This document shows, piece after piece, positions 50,871-62,594 of a stretch of 64,000 nucleotides of DNA (within the stretch, counting starts at the first letter, position 1; every line of letters begins with the position of its first letter). Under the pieces are notes generated by a model. It was not told the DNA's origin. It worked only from the letters and a program-made list of their open reading frames with translations, and made no database searches. The stretch lies in contig CM063502.1 in assembly GCA_032207245.1 (NCBI GenBank), positions 68,401,616 through 68,465,615 of the forward strand. The letters are read 5' to 3'. The position numbers and the translations under genes are program-made. This DNA is from Pardosa pseudoannulata (taxonomy: Eukaryota > Arthropoda > Arachnida > Araneae > Lycosidae).

Positions 50871-52385
50871 TCCATTCTATAATGTAAACTTAATAAATAG
50901 CTGTGTTTTTAATAAATTTTATTTGTGCCATATTTTGGTAGGCATTAGCGAAAATTGTCTCTATCTGTATGAATATCTGACAGACAAAAATTATTATTCA
51001 GGTTTTTGGCCTCATCTGTTTATCTAAAAAAATATAAATAAGTGAAAAAATTTATAATAAAAAGCTATCAGTGAAGGCTTTAAGAAATCTCGAAATCGTG
51101 CAAGTGGTATGATATTTTGCAAACACAATAGAAGTCGAAACTTCATCCAGAAGTTTAACGTTTAAATCAATTAGACGATTGTGAGAAAACGGAGGGTAAG
51201 GTCTAAATAACAAGATTTGATTTATGTTGTTCTTATAGGTAGACAATTTTTCATTCTCGTTTACGATACGGAAGATTTACGGGCTCTTTTAGTGCTGAAC
51301 GTGTTAATTCCTTAATCGTGAGCACTAGATGATAGCAGCAACTCATGCTCAAGAATATATATTGGCTTCCCACCTTTATATATTAAAGAGGAGGTTTTAT
51401 GATCGCGGTCAAAATCAATTCTGAATCAGAGAAATATGCACCCCGTCGAAGCAATAACTTGTTCGAAATCGTATATCCCCTCCTCCATCCTTCAAAAGGG
51501 AATTACCAAAAGATTTTTATCGTTCTTTCGTAATTTTGAATCGATGGTATTTCTTCACGTTTATTATCTGATTAATTCTATCATTTTAGTTAGGGGTATT
51601 AATAATTTCAGTTGCATTGTAGAACATTATACATGCAAGATGAAATCTATAAAATAAAATACATCCATTAGATTATTTATTCGTTGGTTGCTTTTTATTA
51701 CCGTGATTACAAACTTTTGGGATTGTTTGTACTACCTTTATATATCGTGTGCTATATAAATTATATTTACCTGATAAGGCAATATGTAGATAAAATGTTA
51801 GACAATATGTAGATAAGCATTAATCATTTGGGTTTTACTGTTTATTACGTCCTGTAAGTTAATATTCACTTCATTATTTAGCTATATTTAATAAATTATC
51901 TTATCTGTAATAATCAAATTTATGACCCAGTCTGTCACATTTGAATTGTCTAATATATTTAATTATAAATAAATGGTTTTAAACTGTTAAACCTAATTGA
52001 TGTATTCTTAAAACTTTACATGAATTGTTTATATATTATTTTCATTGGGACAGATATCGAAAATGCTTAGTTAAATATCGCACATATTAACATCTTTTGT
52101 TTTTGTGTATAATTTAAAACAACTAAAAAGAATCCTTTCGCTCTTCTCTTCAGCTTGTTAGGAATTAACGTCTGTCTGAGCTTATAATATCATGCTTAAG
52201 TAATTCAGCTTAATTCCCGGTTTTACATCTTCATAAGCAATCTTGTCTCACGAAGGCACAGGATTCCTTTGAAATCCGAAAGTTATTACTATTGACAAAA
52301 TATCGCATGCCCCGTCAAATCAATTTGATTTATTTGAAACCAAATGAGCTCCATACTTTACCACCTGCGTATGTATTTAACCTTT
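50871..52385. other. Unique AT-rich DNA, no gene seen
   Basis: Short frames at 51052-51246 (minus) and 51436-51657 (plus) show no domains. GACAATATGTAGATAA repeats locally near 51790. No gene supported. Confidence 0.45.
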
Positions 52386-52765
52386 CTCAGGTAGATCGCT
52401 CTTTCTCTACCCCTTCCTCATTGAAGTCGAATGATTCTTGCGAACTCTTTCTGAAGATGTTGGTGTGAGGGGGGAGAGAATTGCAAATGTGTGATGGATA
52501 TTCGTACGTCCTCCATATTTTAGAGGGCGATTTGCATACTGTCATCGTAGGGCCTGCAGCGCATTCCTGGCTGTCCTCTTGCCGCCTTGACATGTGGCCT
52601 TGGTCGAAGAACCCCCGCTGGGGGAGCTCTAGCAATCGCTTGTCCTTCCCCCAAAGCTAAATACTCTTTCCCCTTCAGGTTTCCGAGGGAACAACTACAA
52701 ATTGCAAGATCCAGTATGAGGGTGGTTGAATCAATAAAGTTAGCAGCTATCTGTATTACTAGCAC
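52386..52765. other. Composition island with octamer motif, candidate regulatory element
   Basis: GC-richer than its flanks. It holds an octamer-like ATTTGCAT (about 52530-52537), ACATGTGG and CTCTTGCCGCCTTGACATGT near 52575. Three overlapping frames occur on both strands (52387-52635, 52520-52765, 52587-52778), none with a known domain. CCTTCAG near 52679 is a possible splice acceptor. It may be an enhancer or an exon. Confidence 0.3.
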
Positions 52766-52779
52766 GAAAGTCCTCTAAA

Positions 52780-53694
52780 CTACTCAAGACTGACTGCATT
52801 AATCAAGAACTCGTTTAGCCAAACGTGTATTAATTAGCCAATAACTTATGCAAATAGCAGTATTCATTAGATGAGGGTGGTTTAGTCGATAAAGTGTTAT
52901 CAGTTGTCAACATTACTGGTAAGAATATTATTTGAAATAACTCCGGAGTAAACACATCGGGATCTTATTTAACGAAATCAGTTGTTTTGATTATAGCTAC
53001 ATGAATAAATTAATCAATTTATCTTATAATTAATGTAAAAATACTTTTCTTGAAAACTGATAATTTAGTAAATGTAAGCAAAGCTTATTTACATGCATGT
53101 ACAATGGAGTATAATCAATTACAGTAATACTGCAATTTCTGTACATTTTTTCCTTTTTGATGTGTTTATTTACTCTATATTACGGATCTATCATGACTCA
53201 GAAAATGATCATAACCGATGTAATCCTTCACTTTAAAGTTTTAGTAGCATAATAAATAACAAAACTATGTAAATTGCAAATCTAATTTTTATTTTAGCTT
53301 ATTTTGTGCATAACTTACCTTGCAATATATTGCTGAATAGATATTTATAAATATATAAGATTTGCTGTTTGAACGTCAACCGAGCTGTGGTTCTGCAAAT
53401 ATTTTAATTTCTCATAGATAATAATTGGTATTTCTTTTTCAATTTTTTTATTTGGCGTTAAATACTCCTTATTAATAATTCTTTTAAGTTTTCATTTCGT
53501 AGCTATAAAAAAATCACTCTGTACTGTCTTCTTCTGACACTATTATTGCCTTTATTGGAAAACAAATTGACTGTTGCCCTCGAACCTCTAATCCAAAATT
53601 ATGAAAGTATGCTTCGAATGTAATTTTAAACAATTAAATTAAGTATATATTGATTTTCTCTATTTTCCACCCACCTAAACATCTCTTAACTCTG
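52780..53694. other. Unique AT-rich DNA, no gene seen
   Basis: GATGAGGGTGGTT near 52871 echoes TATGAGGGTGGTTGAATC near 52715 (ATAAAGT follows both), a weak local duplication. Nothing else is recognised. Confidence 0.4.
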
Positions 53695-53748
<54 letters not shown>

Positions 53749-53762
53749 ATGTACATAATGTA

Positions 53763-53813
<51 letters not shown>

Positions 53814-53835
53814 GTGTGTGTATGTACATAATGTA

Positions 53836-53878
<43 letters not shown>
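53695..53878. repeat. Compound (AT)n(GT)n microsatellite with ATGTACATAATGTATGC spacers
   Basis: Long AT runs are separated twice by GTGTGTATGTACATAATGTA. The same spacer appears in the next block at about 54127-54150. Frames over it on both strands are artefacts. Confidence 0.95.
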
Positions 53879-54557
<679 letters not shown>

Positions 54558-54814
54558 TAAGACGGACTTCACGATGGGTAGTTGCAGTCATAGCCTATAA
54601 AAATGACACCGTTTTAGTTAAAGACCTTTATTAACAGAACGTTGGAGGACGGGTTCCCACTTCATTATAGGGACAGAACACACTGAGGGGTCAGCTAGCA
54701 TGAAGTTATAAGTAAAAGGCCCTTAACACCTGGGTCAACATCTCAGCCAAAATCATATATATATAAATCATAATTGAGTAAGTTAGTTTTGGGTTAAAAT
54801 ATCATTAAACACAT

Positions 54815-54996
54815 TGAGGGAGAAAAAGGGAGAGAAAGGAAAGAAGAGAATGAGGAAAGGAGAGAGGGGGTGGGAGAAAGTGAGAAAAGGAAGATATAAG
54901 AGAGGGGGGGGAAAGGGAGAGATAAGAGAGAGGGAAAGAAAGAAGGGAGAAACAGATTAGAAGAGTGAAATAGAAATAAAGAAGGTGAGAGAGAGG
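54815..54996 (+). repeat. Polypurine (GA-rich) tract, about 180 bp
   Basis: Almost entirely G and A on the plus strand (GAGGGAGAAAAAGGGAGAGA at the start), with only occasional T or C. Long purine tracts with mirror symmetry can form triplex (H-) DNA. Confidence 0.85.
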
Positions 54997-54999
54997 TTT

Positions 55000-56103
55000 T
55001 AAAAGTAAAATACTCCTTACTGTTCTGACGACAACATTAGCATCCTTATTACAAAACCAATTTGGTAGAGCTCAAAAACCAAAATCCAAACCAAAAGTAC
55101 GACATTAAGTTTTGGAAGTAATCTAAAACAATGAAATATGCTCTGGAGGGTCAGTAACCGTGCGATACGGAAGTCAAAATTAGTATTACTGAGTGTTTAT
55201 TTTCGCAGCATTTCATTGTGCGTTTTACAAAAGAAGAGATTCTCCATTAAAGTCTGCATTCATTGAGGCATTCAAGTTCAGCTCTGGAAAACCTGTTCAG
55301 CTCAAACGTTGCTGCTTATTACGTTTGAGAGGAAAAAAGAAGTAGCCACATTTAAGTCTTTTAGCGAAAATGGATTGCCCTGATTCAGCTGCATTACTGA
55401 GGATATTTAATATTGACTGAGCTGGACGAAAAGAAATGCAAAATTACACTTCATAGAAAGGAAGTGTAAGCTTTCCAAAGCTTTCTTTTAAATGTCTCTA
55501 GAAAGGGATTCTGCAATCATAAACTATTCAATAGAAAAGAACAATTACCCCTCTTAGCTGATTATATATAATCTTCTGTAATAAAATGGGGTTTTATTTG
55601 TTAGTTTTGTAACGTCTATCATCCCTGGATTGAAATATATTCCCACAAAAATTAGATTGCAACTTTCTAAGCGTTTGAAAAATAATTAAAAAAAATTTAA
55701 AACACAAAAATAAAAATTTACTGTATACAATTGAGTAATAAGCATACAATTGAAACAAATTTTTACTAAGTTGAAGGGTAACGCAATATTTATTGTACAA
55801 ATGAATACTTTGTATATGTGAATACTAGTCGTTTCCGCTTAGGGAAAATGAAACTATTTCTATACGGATTTTAGTTACTTTTCAATTGATAAACATTAAA
55901 GACGAAGAAATATTTATTTTTATATCTGTTGACTGCATTAACTAAAATAAGAGGATTAAGAAATACCTCGTATAACTGAATGTTTCTTATAAGGGATATT
56001 ATTTTGTATAAGTGAGTTTTCACTGCATATGTGCTTTTCTTTACCCATTGTAAATTACTTCTTTAAAAAATATTTTTGCATGTATCATATTGATTTTTAA
56101 TGC

Positions 56104-56106
<3 letters not shown>
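55000..56106. other. Unique AT-rich DNA, no gene seen
   Basis: Apart from the decayed duplicate piece at 55090-55140, nothing is recognised. Confidence 0.45.

Positions 56107-56182
<76 letters not shown>
56107..56182. repeat. (AT)n microsatellite, 76 bp
   Basis: Uninterrupted AT dinucleotides. Confidence 0.96.
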
Positions 56183-56184
<2 letters not shown>

Positions 56185-56561
56185 CTTTTTCCTGAAAGAT
56201 TTTATTAAAAATATTTAGCTGAAGGCTGGAGGGTATATTTATTTATTTGCCTTTTCGCGTCCGGAAGTAATCATTATTATAAACATTGGTTAGTGCTTAA
56301 TGCATGCTTTTTCATACATTTGTTATTCAAAAACAGATTAATTTTTAATATATTCAGCAATTTTAAAGGAATGTTTGCTTTAAAAATTTCTTAAACGTCA
56401 TCGAAAAAACTCAAACGTGTAAAAAAACGTAAACGCAAGTTTAATTTTTGACACTGAATTGTACTACTGTCTCCTTATCTCTTATCCTTATTCGTTACCC
56501 TTATTTGTGTTTATTTTATGTTATCCTTATTTATATTATGTTATCCTTATTTGTGTTTTGG

Positions 56562-56665
56562 GATGTTTGTAGCAGTTCGAAATCGGCTTTAAGCAGTAGG
56601 TCTTGGTCTCATAAACTCTCGTAAGCAAAACAGTAGACGGTAATGCTATAAACCAAATCAACCCT
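56562..56665 (+). mobile_element. SINE body and tail fragment
   Basis: GGGATGTTTGTAGCAGTTCG, then AAATCGGCTTTAAGCAGTAG, GTCTTGGTCTCAT, CAAAACAGTAGACGG and AACCAAATCAACC. The tRNA head is missing. Just upstream the sequence GTTATCCTTATTT is repeated three times. Confidence 0.78.
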
Positions 56666-57204
56666 ATCTCTTTCGATAAGATAATTTACAATTGAAAAAT
56701 AACTATATGAGAATTTAAAATTTTCAAATGAAGTTGATGATAATAAAAGCAGAAATAAGAACGCTAGAAGGGTGAAATTTCTGGATGTATTTTGTTACTT
56801 CCATTTTATAGGATATAATATACATTAAGATGCATAAATTTTATTTACTGTTTCAATGTTTAGTCAGTAATGAGTATCAGTATAATAGTAAGCTTCTTAT
56901 TCATTGGGCTAAGTTGTGAATGGGCAAGAAATCCATACTGATAGGATAGGGGGCAGCCATTTAATATCTTGAAAGCAGGCCGTTTAAAACCCGGAATCGG
57001 TCCTCTATATGCATGTGTGTTTGGTGTGTTCACCTTGTTTACAAGTCCCAATATACCAAATTTTTTATAGGGTCTCGTTTACATAGAAGATCAGTTTGCT
57101 TTCAAAACACTATATATTCAAAGTATTACTCTTACAAATATAAGATATATATAAAGGAACAATCCCAAACTCACCAAGTTTGCTGTTCACTCTACAAGGT
57201 TTAT

Positions 57205-57514
57205 GCATCCTCGTCAGTACTTGAACGATGAACTTCCACATCGCTGGATCGGGTGCGATGATGATGTTAACATCGCTTTGTTCCTGTGCCCCAAGAGGTC
57301 ACATGACTTAGCTCTTTGGACCTCTTCCTTTGAAGGTACATTAAGGGCCTAGTTTATGTTCCAGACTACAAAAACATTAGAAACGTTCTGGAGACGGATA
57401 AATGCAATAGTGGTGACCATTGACACGATGACGCTACAAAATGAGTTAAACGAGTTCAACTATCGCTTGGATATGTTTCGCGTGCCACTGGAGGAAAACA
57501 TACAACACTTGTAG
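57205..57514 (+). pseudogene. Tc1/mariner-type transposase C-terminal remnant
   Basis: In the frame starting at 57206 the sequence reads HPRQYLNDELPHRWIG, then a diverged stretch with SHDLALW, a stop at 57350-57352, and a tail containing NEFNYRLDMFRV. It ends ENIQHL at the natural stop (57512-57514). This matches the order known in arthropod transposases of this type: (V)RQYLN..PHRWIGR, SPDLTPLDFFLWGY.K, then E..YRLD.CRV and HIEHL. In the +1 frame GYIKGLVYVP is readable, so indels have hit the catalytic region and the last catalytic Asp is lost. The N-terminal half is not seen. It is an inactive fossil. Confidence 0.75.
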
Positions 57515-58308
57515 AGTGTGCCAGATATTTGGCGAGTTTGCGATTATTTCCATATATTATTTAAACGTAAGGCTTTTGAATATATATAGTTTGGAATGGG
57601 AATGAATTATTTTAAAGTAGCCCAATGATCACCAAATTGTCGATCACTATCCACCAGTAGCTCACAGGGAAGTTTTGAGTAGAATACGCCATTTCATTGG
57701 CTATTTTTAATTTTTTCATTCATTATATCCACAAAAGAGGATGAAAGCTTATAAAAGTAAATGGAGAAAGCAGCAAAATCTATTGTTTAACCCCATTCTA
57801 TTGTTTTAACCCTAGTCATTCAGAGAAAAGGGGGCCAACAAATATAAGCTCTTGGTAGCTCATAATAAGATTTAGAAACGGGACGGTAGCTCAGAGCCAT
57901 AAGTTTGGTTACCAATGCTATAGTGAGTTAAATTAAAGATATTCAAAGCTCTTCATTATCAAGAAATGGATGGTCCTCTTTATCCAGTTGGATAAATTTA
58001 AGCCCTTGATGCACTTGATGACCGAGCACTTCTTATCAAGCAACTTTCATTCAAAATACATACTGGAAGCTCCCCTAAATAGACAAAGTTCGGTGTCTTC
58101 CCAATGAGGAAGTCTTTGGATGTAGAACATTTTCTGTTTATTCCCTTTAAAGGGCCTCTTTTTGCAGAAGAGCCGATTACACGCCACATAGAAAAGCTTT
58201 TTACTTTCCAGAGAGCATAACGAGCAATAAAAGAGCTGTCACGATAGAAACGCATCCATTACGCTACGTCATAGCAAAATTCGATTTACTTTGGCTTTAT
58301 TAGATTCA
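57515..58308. other. Unique DNA with one less AT-rich patch
   Basis: An 85-codon minus-strand frame at 57998-58255 lies in sequence richer in G and C than the flanks. I recognise no domain. It could be coding, a regulatory element, or more of the old transposon region. Confidence 0.35.
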
Positions 58309-58870
58309 AACCTGCCATCGCTGTTTAACAGCTCAAAAAAGCTCCTGCAAAATACTTGTTTTTTGCCGGTATCTACATCGACGGTTAAGCCTCCGAGTTA
58401 AAGCTGAAATAAAGGTAGAAAAAAAGTACGGATTCTTTTTCATTCTTCCTGGTATGAAATTGAGTTGTTTACATGAGTATAGTGTTATTGTTCGGAGATG
58501 ATCCTTTTTTATTCTGGAGAGAATCACTATTTTTAGATATAATTCTTCTTAAATTATTCTAACATAGTTGTCGATCGTTATTGTTATTACGTAAACAAGA
58601 ATTTTTTTATGTCTTAAAAATGATTCAATTTAGGTTGTTACAAGAAATTTTCCATGAGGAGGGTATCTTTCTCTTCAACTCATAATTAAAAATAATTCAT
58701 GTATACATCAATCCTCATCGGGGCTGGGGGGGGGTTACAATCTATAGATCCCCTCCTTCACTATGTCCCTAATTCACTGATATGAAAGGGAAAATTTAAA
58801 GCTATATGGTAGCTTCAGACATTTATATAGTAAAATATGTCTAAACGAGCTTTTACATTAAGGTTGTAGG
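58309..58870 (+). repeat. Dispersed duplicate block, copy 1
   Basis: CTCCTGCAAAATACTTGTTT, CATTCTTCCTGG and, further on, AGCTTCAGACATTTATATAG and ACGAGCTTTTACATTAAGG all recur in order at 60527-60820. The intervening sequence includes the 59238 hAT-like element, so the block was duplicated around it or belongs to a larger repeat. Confidence 0.75.
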
Positions 58871-59237
58871 TCACGGCTGTATTGAATTACTCTACCTGCA
58901 TATTCAGCTATTGAGAAAATCCTTTTACTTCTTGGCGGTATTGGTTTAAAGATCTTTTAAACAGATTTTACCACGGGATAGAATGCAATATCTTTCAGTT
59001 ATTATGTGTTATCCTTTTTAAAATTTTATGTTGGTAAAATGTCATTTGCGTTCAAAGAAGATTCCGGCAATAGTTTTCAGGAAATATTTAAAAATTAAAT
59101 ATATTTTCTCACTTTTTTAAAAGTTAAATCACGTACAGCCCTGAAGAATTTTTCTCTCTATCACGGGATGAAACTTGTTTCATGATATCTTTTAATGCAA
59201 ACTGCCTAGAAGTAGAATAGTTTTACACATAGTTTAG

Positions 59238-60177
59238 CAGGGGTTTCCAACAGGCGGCCAGTGGGCTACATATGGCCCACCAGACCAACTTTGCGGTCCA
59301 TGACAGCTTTTTGAAAGAACATTTATATTTCCACTGTTCTTTTTTCTATGAAATTCATTAAAAATCAGTGCAGAACTGTACTTTTAAATTTCTCCTGGCT
59401 TCATTTTCTGAGATTAGTTTGAACGGAGCCGATGGAGGACATCCGTTTATTGGTTGATCCAGGTGACCAACTTTGCGGTCCATGATAGCTTTTTGAAAGA
59501 ACATTTATATTTCCACTGTTCTTTTTTCAATGAAATTCATTAAAAATCAGTGCAGAACTGTACTTTTAAATTTCTTCTGGCTTCATTTTTTGAGATTAGT
59601 TTGAGCCGATGGATGACATCCGTTTATTGGTTGATCCAGGTGACTATCCACAATATTCCCACTAAATTATTAACTTTTAAATTTTATTTTGATTACATTA
59701 ATTTTAGCTTGTCTTTAGGCAATTTTTTTTCTTCTTGCCACTTGTCAATATTAATTCAAATAATCTAATACTGTTGAAAGATTGTCTTCAATATTCAATT
59801 GTTTGGAGTATGAAAGCTTTTAATCATTTCATTTTTTACGCTTTAGTAAAATAATTAGTGTTTTTAAACTTTAAAAGATCTATTTTTCTATTTTGATTTT
59901 CTACTTTCTCATTTTTATACTTACATTCAAAATTTACAAATAGTGACGAGTCTTAGAAATACATTTTCTAACGTGGTTTTTCTAACGGTTTCCAGTTGTT
60001 TAAAAGTACTAAAATGATTAAACATTTGTTTTGAATTAGACTATGTACATTTTTTCATACTGGTAGCTTTGTCCTTCTTTCAAAATTTTACGGAAATTGG
60101 CTAAATATGATAGTATGTTTCGCGATCTTATATAAAGTTTCCAATGTGACTCTCTAACCTTTCAGCTAGAAACCATT
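59238..60177. mobile_element. hAT-like non-autonomous element
   Basis: The left end CAGGGGTTTCCAACAGGCGG, followed by TACATATGGCCCACC, matches the left end at 62595 (CACGGGTTTCTAACTAG...CATATGGCCCGC). The interiors share CTTGTCAATATTAATTC, and the right ends align (TGTGACTCTCTAACCT with TGTGGCCCTCAAACCT). No clear target duplication survives. It contains an internal tandem duplication and no transposase. Confidence 0.7.
59283..59642 (+). repeat. Tandem duplication inside the hAT-like element, 2 x 182 bp
   Basis: GACCAACTTTGCGGTCCATG starts at 59283 and 59465. Each copy runs to TTTATTGGTTGATCCAGGTG. Copy 2 has lost four bases near GAACGGAGCCG. The 62595 element has one copy only, so the duplication happened after insertion or in this lineage. 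Confidence 0.93.
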
Positions 60178-60206
60178 GAGCTGGAGGATTCCTAAATTAC
60201 CGGTTG

Positions 60207-60262
60207 GTTGGTTTGGAATGCTACAGTCTACTGTTTTGCTACACAAGGGCTAGTCAGGTACT
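60207..60262 (-). mobile_element. SINE tail fragment, minus strand
   Basis: GGTTTGGAATGCTACAGTCT, then ACTGTTTTGCTACACAAGGG, then CTAGTCAGGTAC match the reverse of the SINE tail. The rest is absent. Confidence 0.7.
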
Positions 60263-60526
60263 AAACCAAGATAAGAATATTTTAAAAAATGCTAATGAAT
60301 TTAATAATTAAAATAGGTAAACCTTAAAAAAAAATGGTTTTCAAAAACTTTTTAAGATGTAAAGACTGTTAAACAGTTCACCAGGAACAAATTAAAAGTG
60401 CACCTTAAGTTTGTTAGGGGAAGGGGGGGGACCATGAACATAGTAACATTTTAACGAAATCTTCCAAGATTCCCGTTAAGGAAATATCTACAAATTTCTA
60501 TGTAGCTAGTTACATTATTAGTTTTC

Positions 60527-60820
60527 AAACCTGCTATTTCTGTCTTAACAGCTAAAAAAGATCCTGCAAAATACTTGTTTTTTGCCGCTATTTACAATGC
60601 CCGTCAAATTACCGATTTAAAGAAGAAATAAAGGTTAAAAAGAGGAAGGGTTTATTTTTTATTCTTCCTGGCATAAAATACGATCGTTTACATGAATATA
60701 ATAATATTGTTCCAATAGAATCCTCCCTTTTTTTCCTTTTAAATTTAGATGGCTATTTGACAGCTTCAGATATTTAATACGGTAAAATGTGTTTAAACGA
60801 ATTTTTACATTAAGGGGATT
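60527..60820 (+). repeat. Dispersed duplicate block, copy 2
   Basis: Partner of 58309-58870 with TCCTGCAAAATACTTGTTTT, ATTCTTCCTGGCATAAAAT, AGCTTCAGATATTTAATACG and TTTTTACATTAAGG. A fainter third echo of the last block lies near 61685-61720 (AAATGTGTCCAAAC). Confidence 0.75.
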
Positions 60821-61096
60821 TTTTAAAATGTAAGCGAATTAAATATTTAAATTATTTAAACCTTTAAAAATGCCTATTAAAAACTTTAGAAGATGTGAAC
60901 ATCGTTGAAAGCTTTTTCAAGAGGAAATTAAACAATTTTTAGATATTGAAATATTTAAAAGAATTTTGTGATTCTTTATTGACAGTATGTAAACGAATTT
61001 TTTTTTTAAAATTCAGTTCAGAAAATTATTAACAGAATTAAAAGAAAGTTTCGTTGCTATACGGAAACTTTAAATATTTAACTTCTTGCCTGTGAC

Positions 61097-61159
61097 GCCC
61101 GAACTCAGTTCGGGCAATGCAAATGTGCCAATTTTGGATCGCCCGACCTGTGTTCGGGC
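61097..61159. repeat. Twin GC-rich palindromes
   Basis: GCCCGAACTCAGTTCGGGC (61097-61115, 8-bp perfect arms) and GCCCGACCTGTGTTCGGGC (61141-61159, 6-bp arms) differ at three of 19 positions and lie 44 bp apart in AT-rich DNA. They could be transposon ends, protein-binding sites or paired RNA hairpins. A minus-strand frame over them (61038-61298) shows no domain. Confidence 0.85.
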
Positions 61160-61424
61160 AAGAAAAAATCGGTGTTTCAATTTCGTGAAGGCAGTTCTCA
61201 GTTCGTTTAACACATAATATGTAATTTATCATTTTTTTTAAATAGCTGGTAATTCTTTTCCTGGAACAATTCAGGAGTTTCGCGCTATTTATTGCCATTT
61301 GTCGGGTACCGTAAAGGATTTGTGAAATTCAAAGGAACATGAGAGACATAGAATTCATGACAGTGGATATAAATAACGATATTGTTCTATTAGTTTATTA
61401 TATTTGCTATAGTACATTATTAAT

Positions 61425-61488
61425 ACTATAGCAAAATAAATCAAATGACATAATTTTAATTATGTCATTTGATTTATTTTGCTATAGT
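61425..61488. repeat. Perfect hairpin, 31-bp arms, 2-nt loop
   Basis: The left arm (61425-61455, starting ACTATAGCAAAATAAATC) is exactly complementary to the right arm (61458-61488) with TT between. A further copy of the outer end (TTTGCTATAGTA) lies at 61404-61415. An (almost) loopless perfect palindrome of this length is unusual and must be young or maintained. Confidence 0.95.
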
Positions 61489-62594
61489 TTGAGCAAAAAT
61501 TTTTGTAATCCATTAGCTTTTCCCATATAAGTGAAAATATTGAATGTAGTAGTTATTTCATTTAATTTTTTTAATAATCTAATGCTAACATTTTGATTAT
61601 AATAATGAACAAAATTAAACATAATTTCTTTTTTCATTTGTGGCACGTTTTACTCAAATGCATTCCACAACCAAGGGGTTAATATTGCAAAATGTGTCCA
61701 AACAATTTTTTACTTGAAGCTTATTTTAAAAACAGCAAATCAAGTGAATAATTGAATGAGATAAAATTTTTAAAGGCACTTTTAAAAAAATTTTGAAGAT
61801 GTAAACATAGTTAAAAGTTTTTTTAGCACAAATTAATTCTAGCATTTTTTTGTTTCCTGGAAAATAAAACTATAAAAAAAATTTAAAACATTTTTAGAAA
61901 GTATTTCATGATTTCCGTTTGGTGTATGTCTACACATTTCTGCATTATTAGTTGTTTTAATTTTAATTAACACGTGTACTATTTTTCTTGTCCATATTAA
62001 AAACATAAAATCTATTAATTGTTTTAAAGTTCCTTTCAGTAATAGGAATCTAAAGATAAATATAAAGAATGTGTAGGGAAAAAATATGCTTTGTTTTATG
62101 CCTCATACCATTTGTTTCGCAAGATAAGTAAGACTTACATAAATTTTTATTGTACAAGCATTTAATTAATTTTGAATCAGTCGTCGTTAGCCTTATAATA
62201 TTGCCAAGAATTTGACAAGTGTTCATTGATGTTAATAACTAGTTTTCAAATATAAACTGGATTATCATGAGTGTAGTGTAAAAAATATGATCTCACATGT
62301 TTAATAATTAGTTATCCGTTAATGCATATTAAATTCACGGCAGATAATCATTCAAGCACAAATTTTCTATCGAAACCCTTACTACTTTTATGCCACTTGT
62401 TTGAGGATTGTTACGCATTCTTGTTTATTTACAAATCAAAACAGTTCATTATGCAAACATATGCGTTGCAATCTATGTAAAACAATTAATAGTGATGGTA
62501 AAGCACGTTTATTTATCAATAATTCAACATACAAATAGCTAACTAAATTAATAAATATGTAAAAATGATTTGGAAGCTATTTTTTACTTTAGAT
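61489..62594. other. Unique AT-rich DNA, no gene seen
   Basis: AGGGGTTAATATTG near 61675 resembles a TTAA-type transposon end, but I find no partner. No gene recognised. Confidence 0.45.

Noticed and set aside
57998..58255. 85-codon minus-strand frame
   Set aside because: Composition is slightly less AT-rich, but no domain, splice context or repeat relationship supports a gene.
61038..61298. 86-codon minus-strand frame across the twin palindromes
   Set aside because: It runs through the palindromes and a T-rich stretch, and no domain is recognisable.
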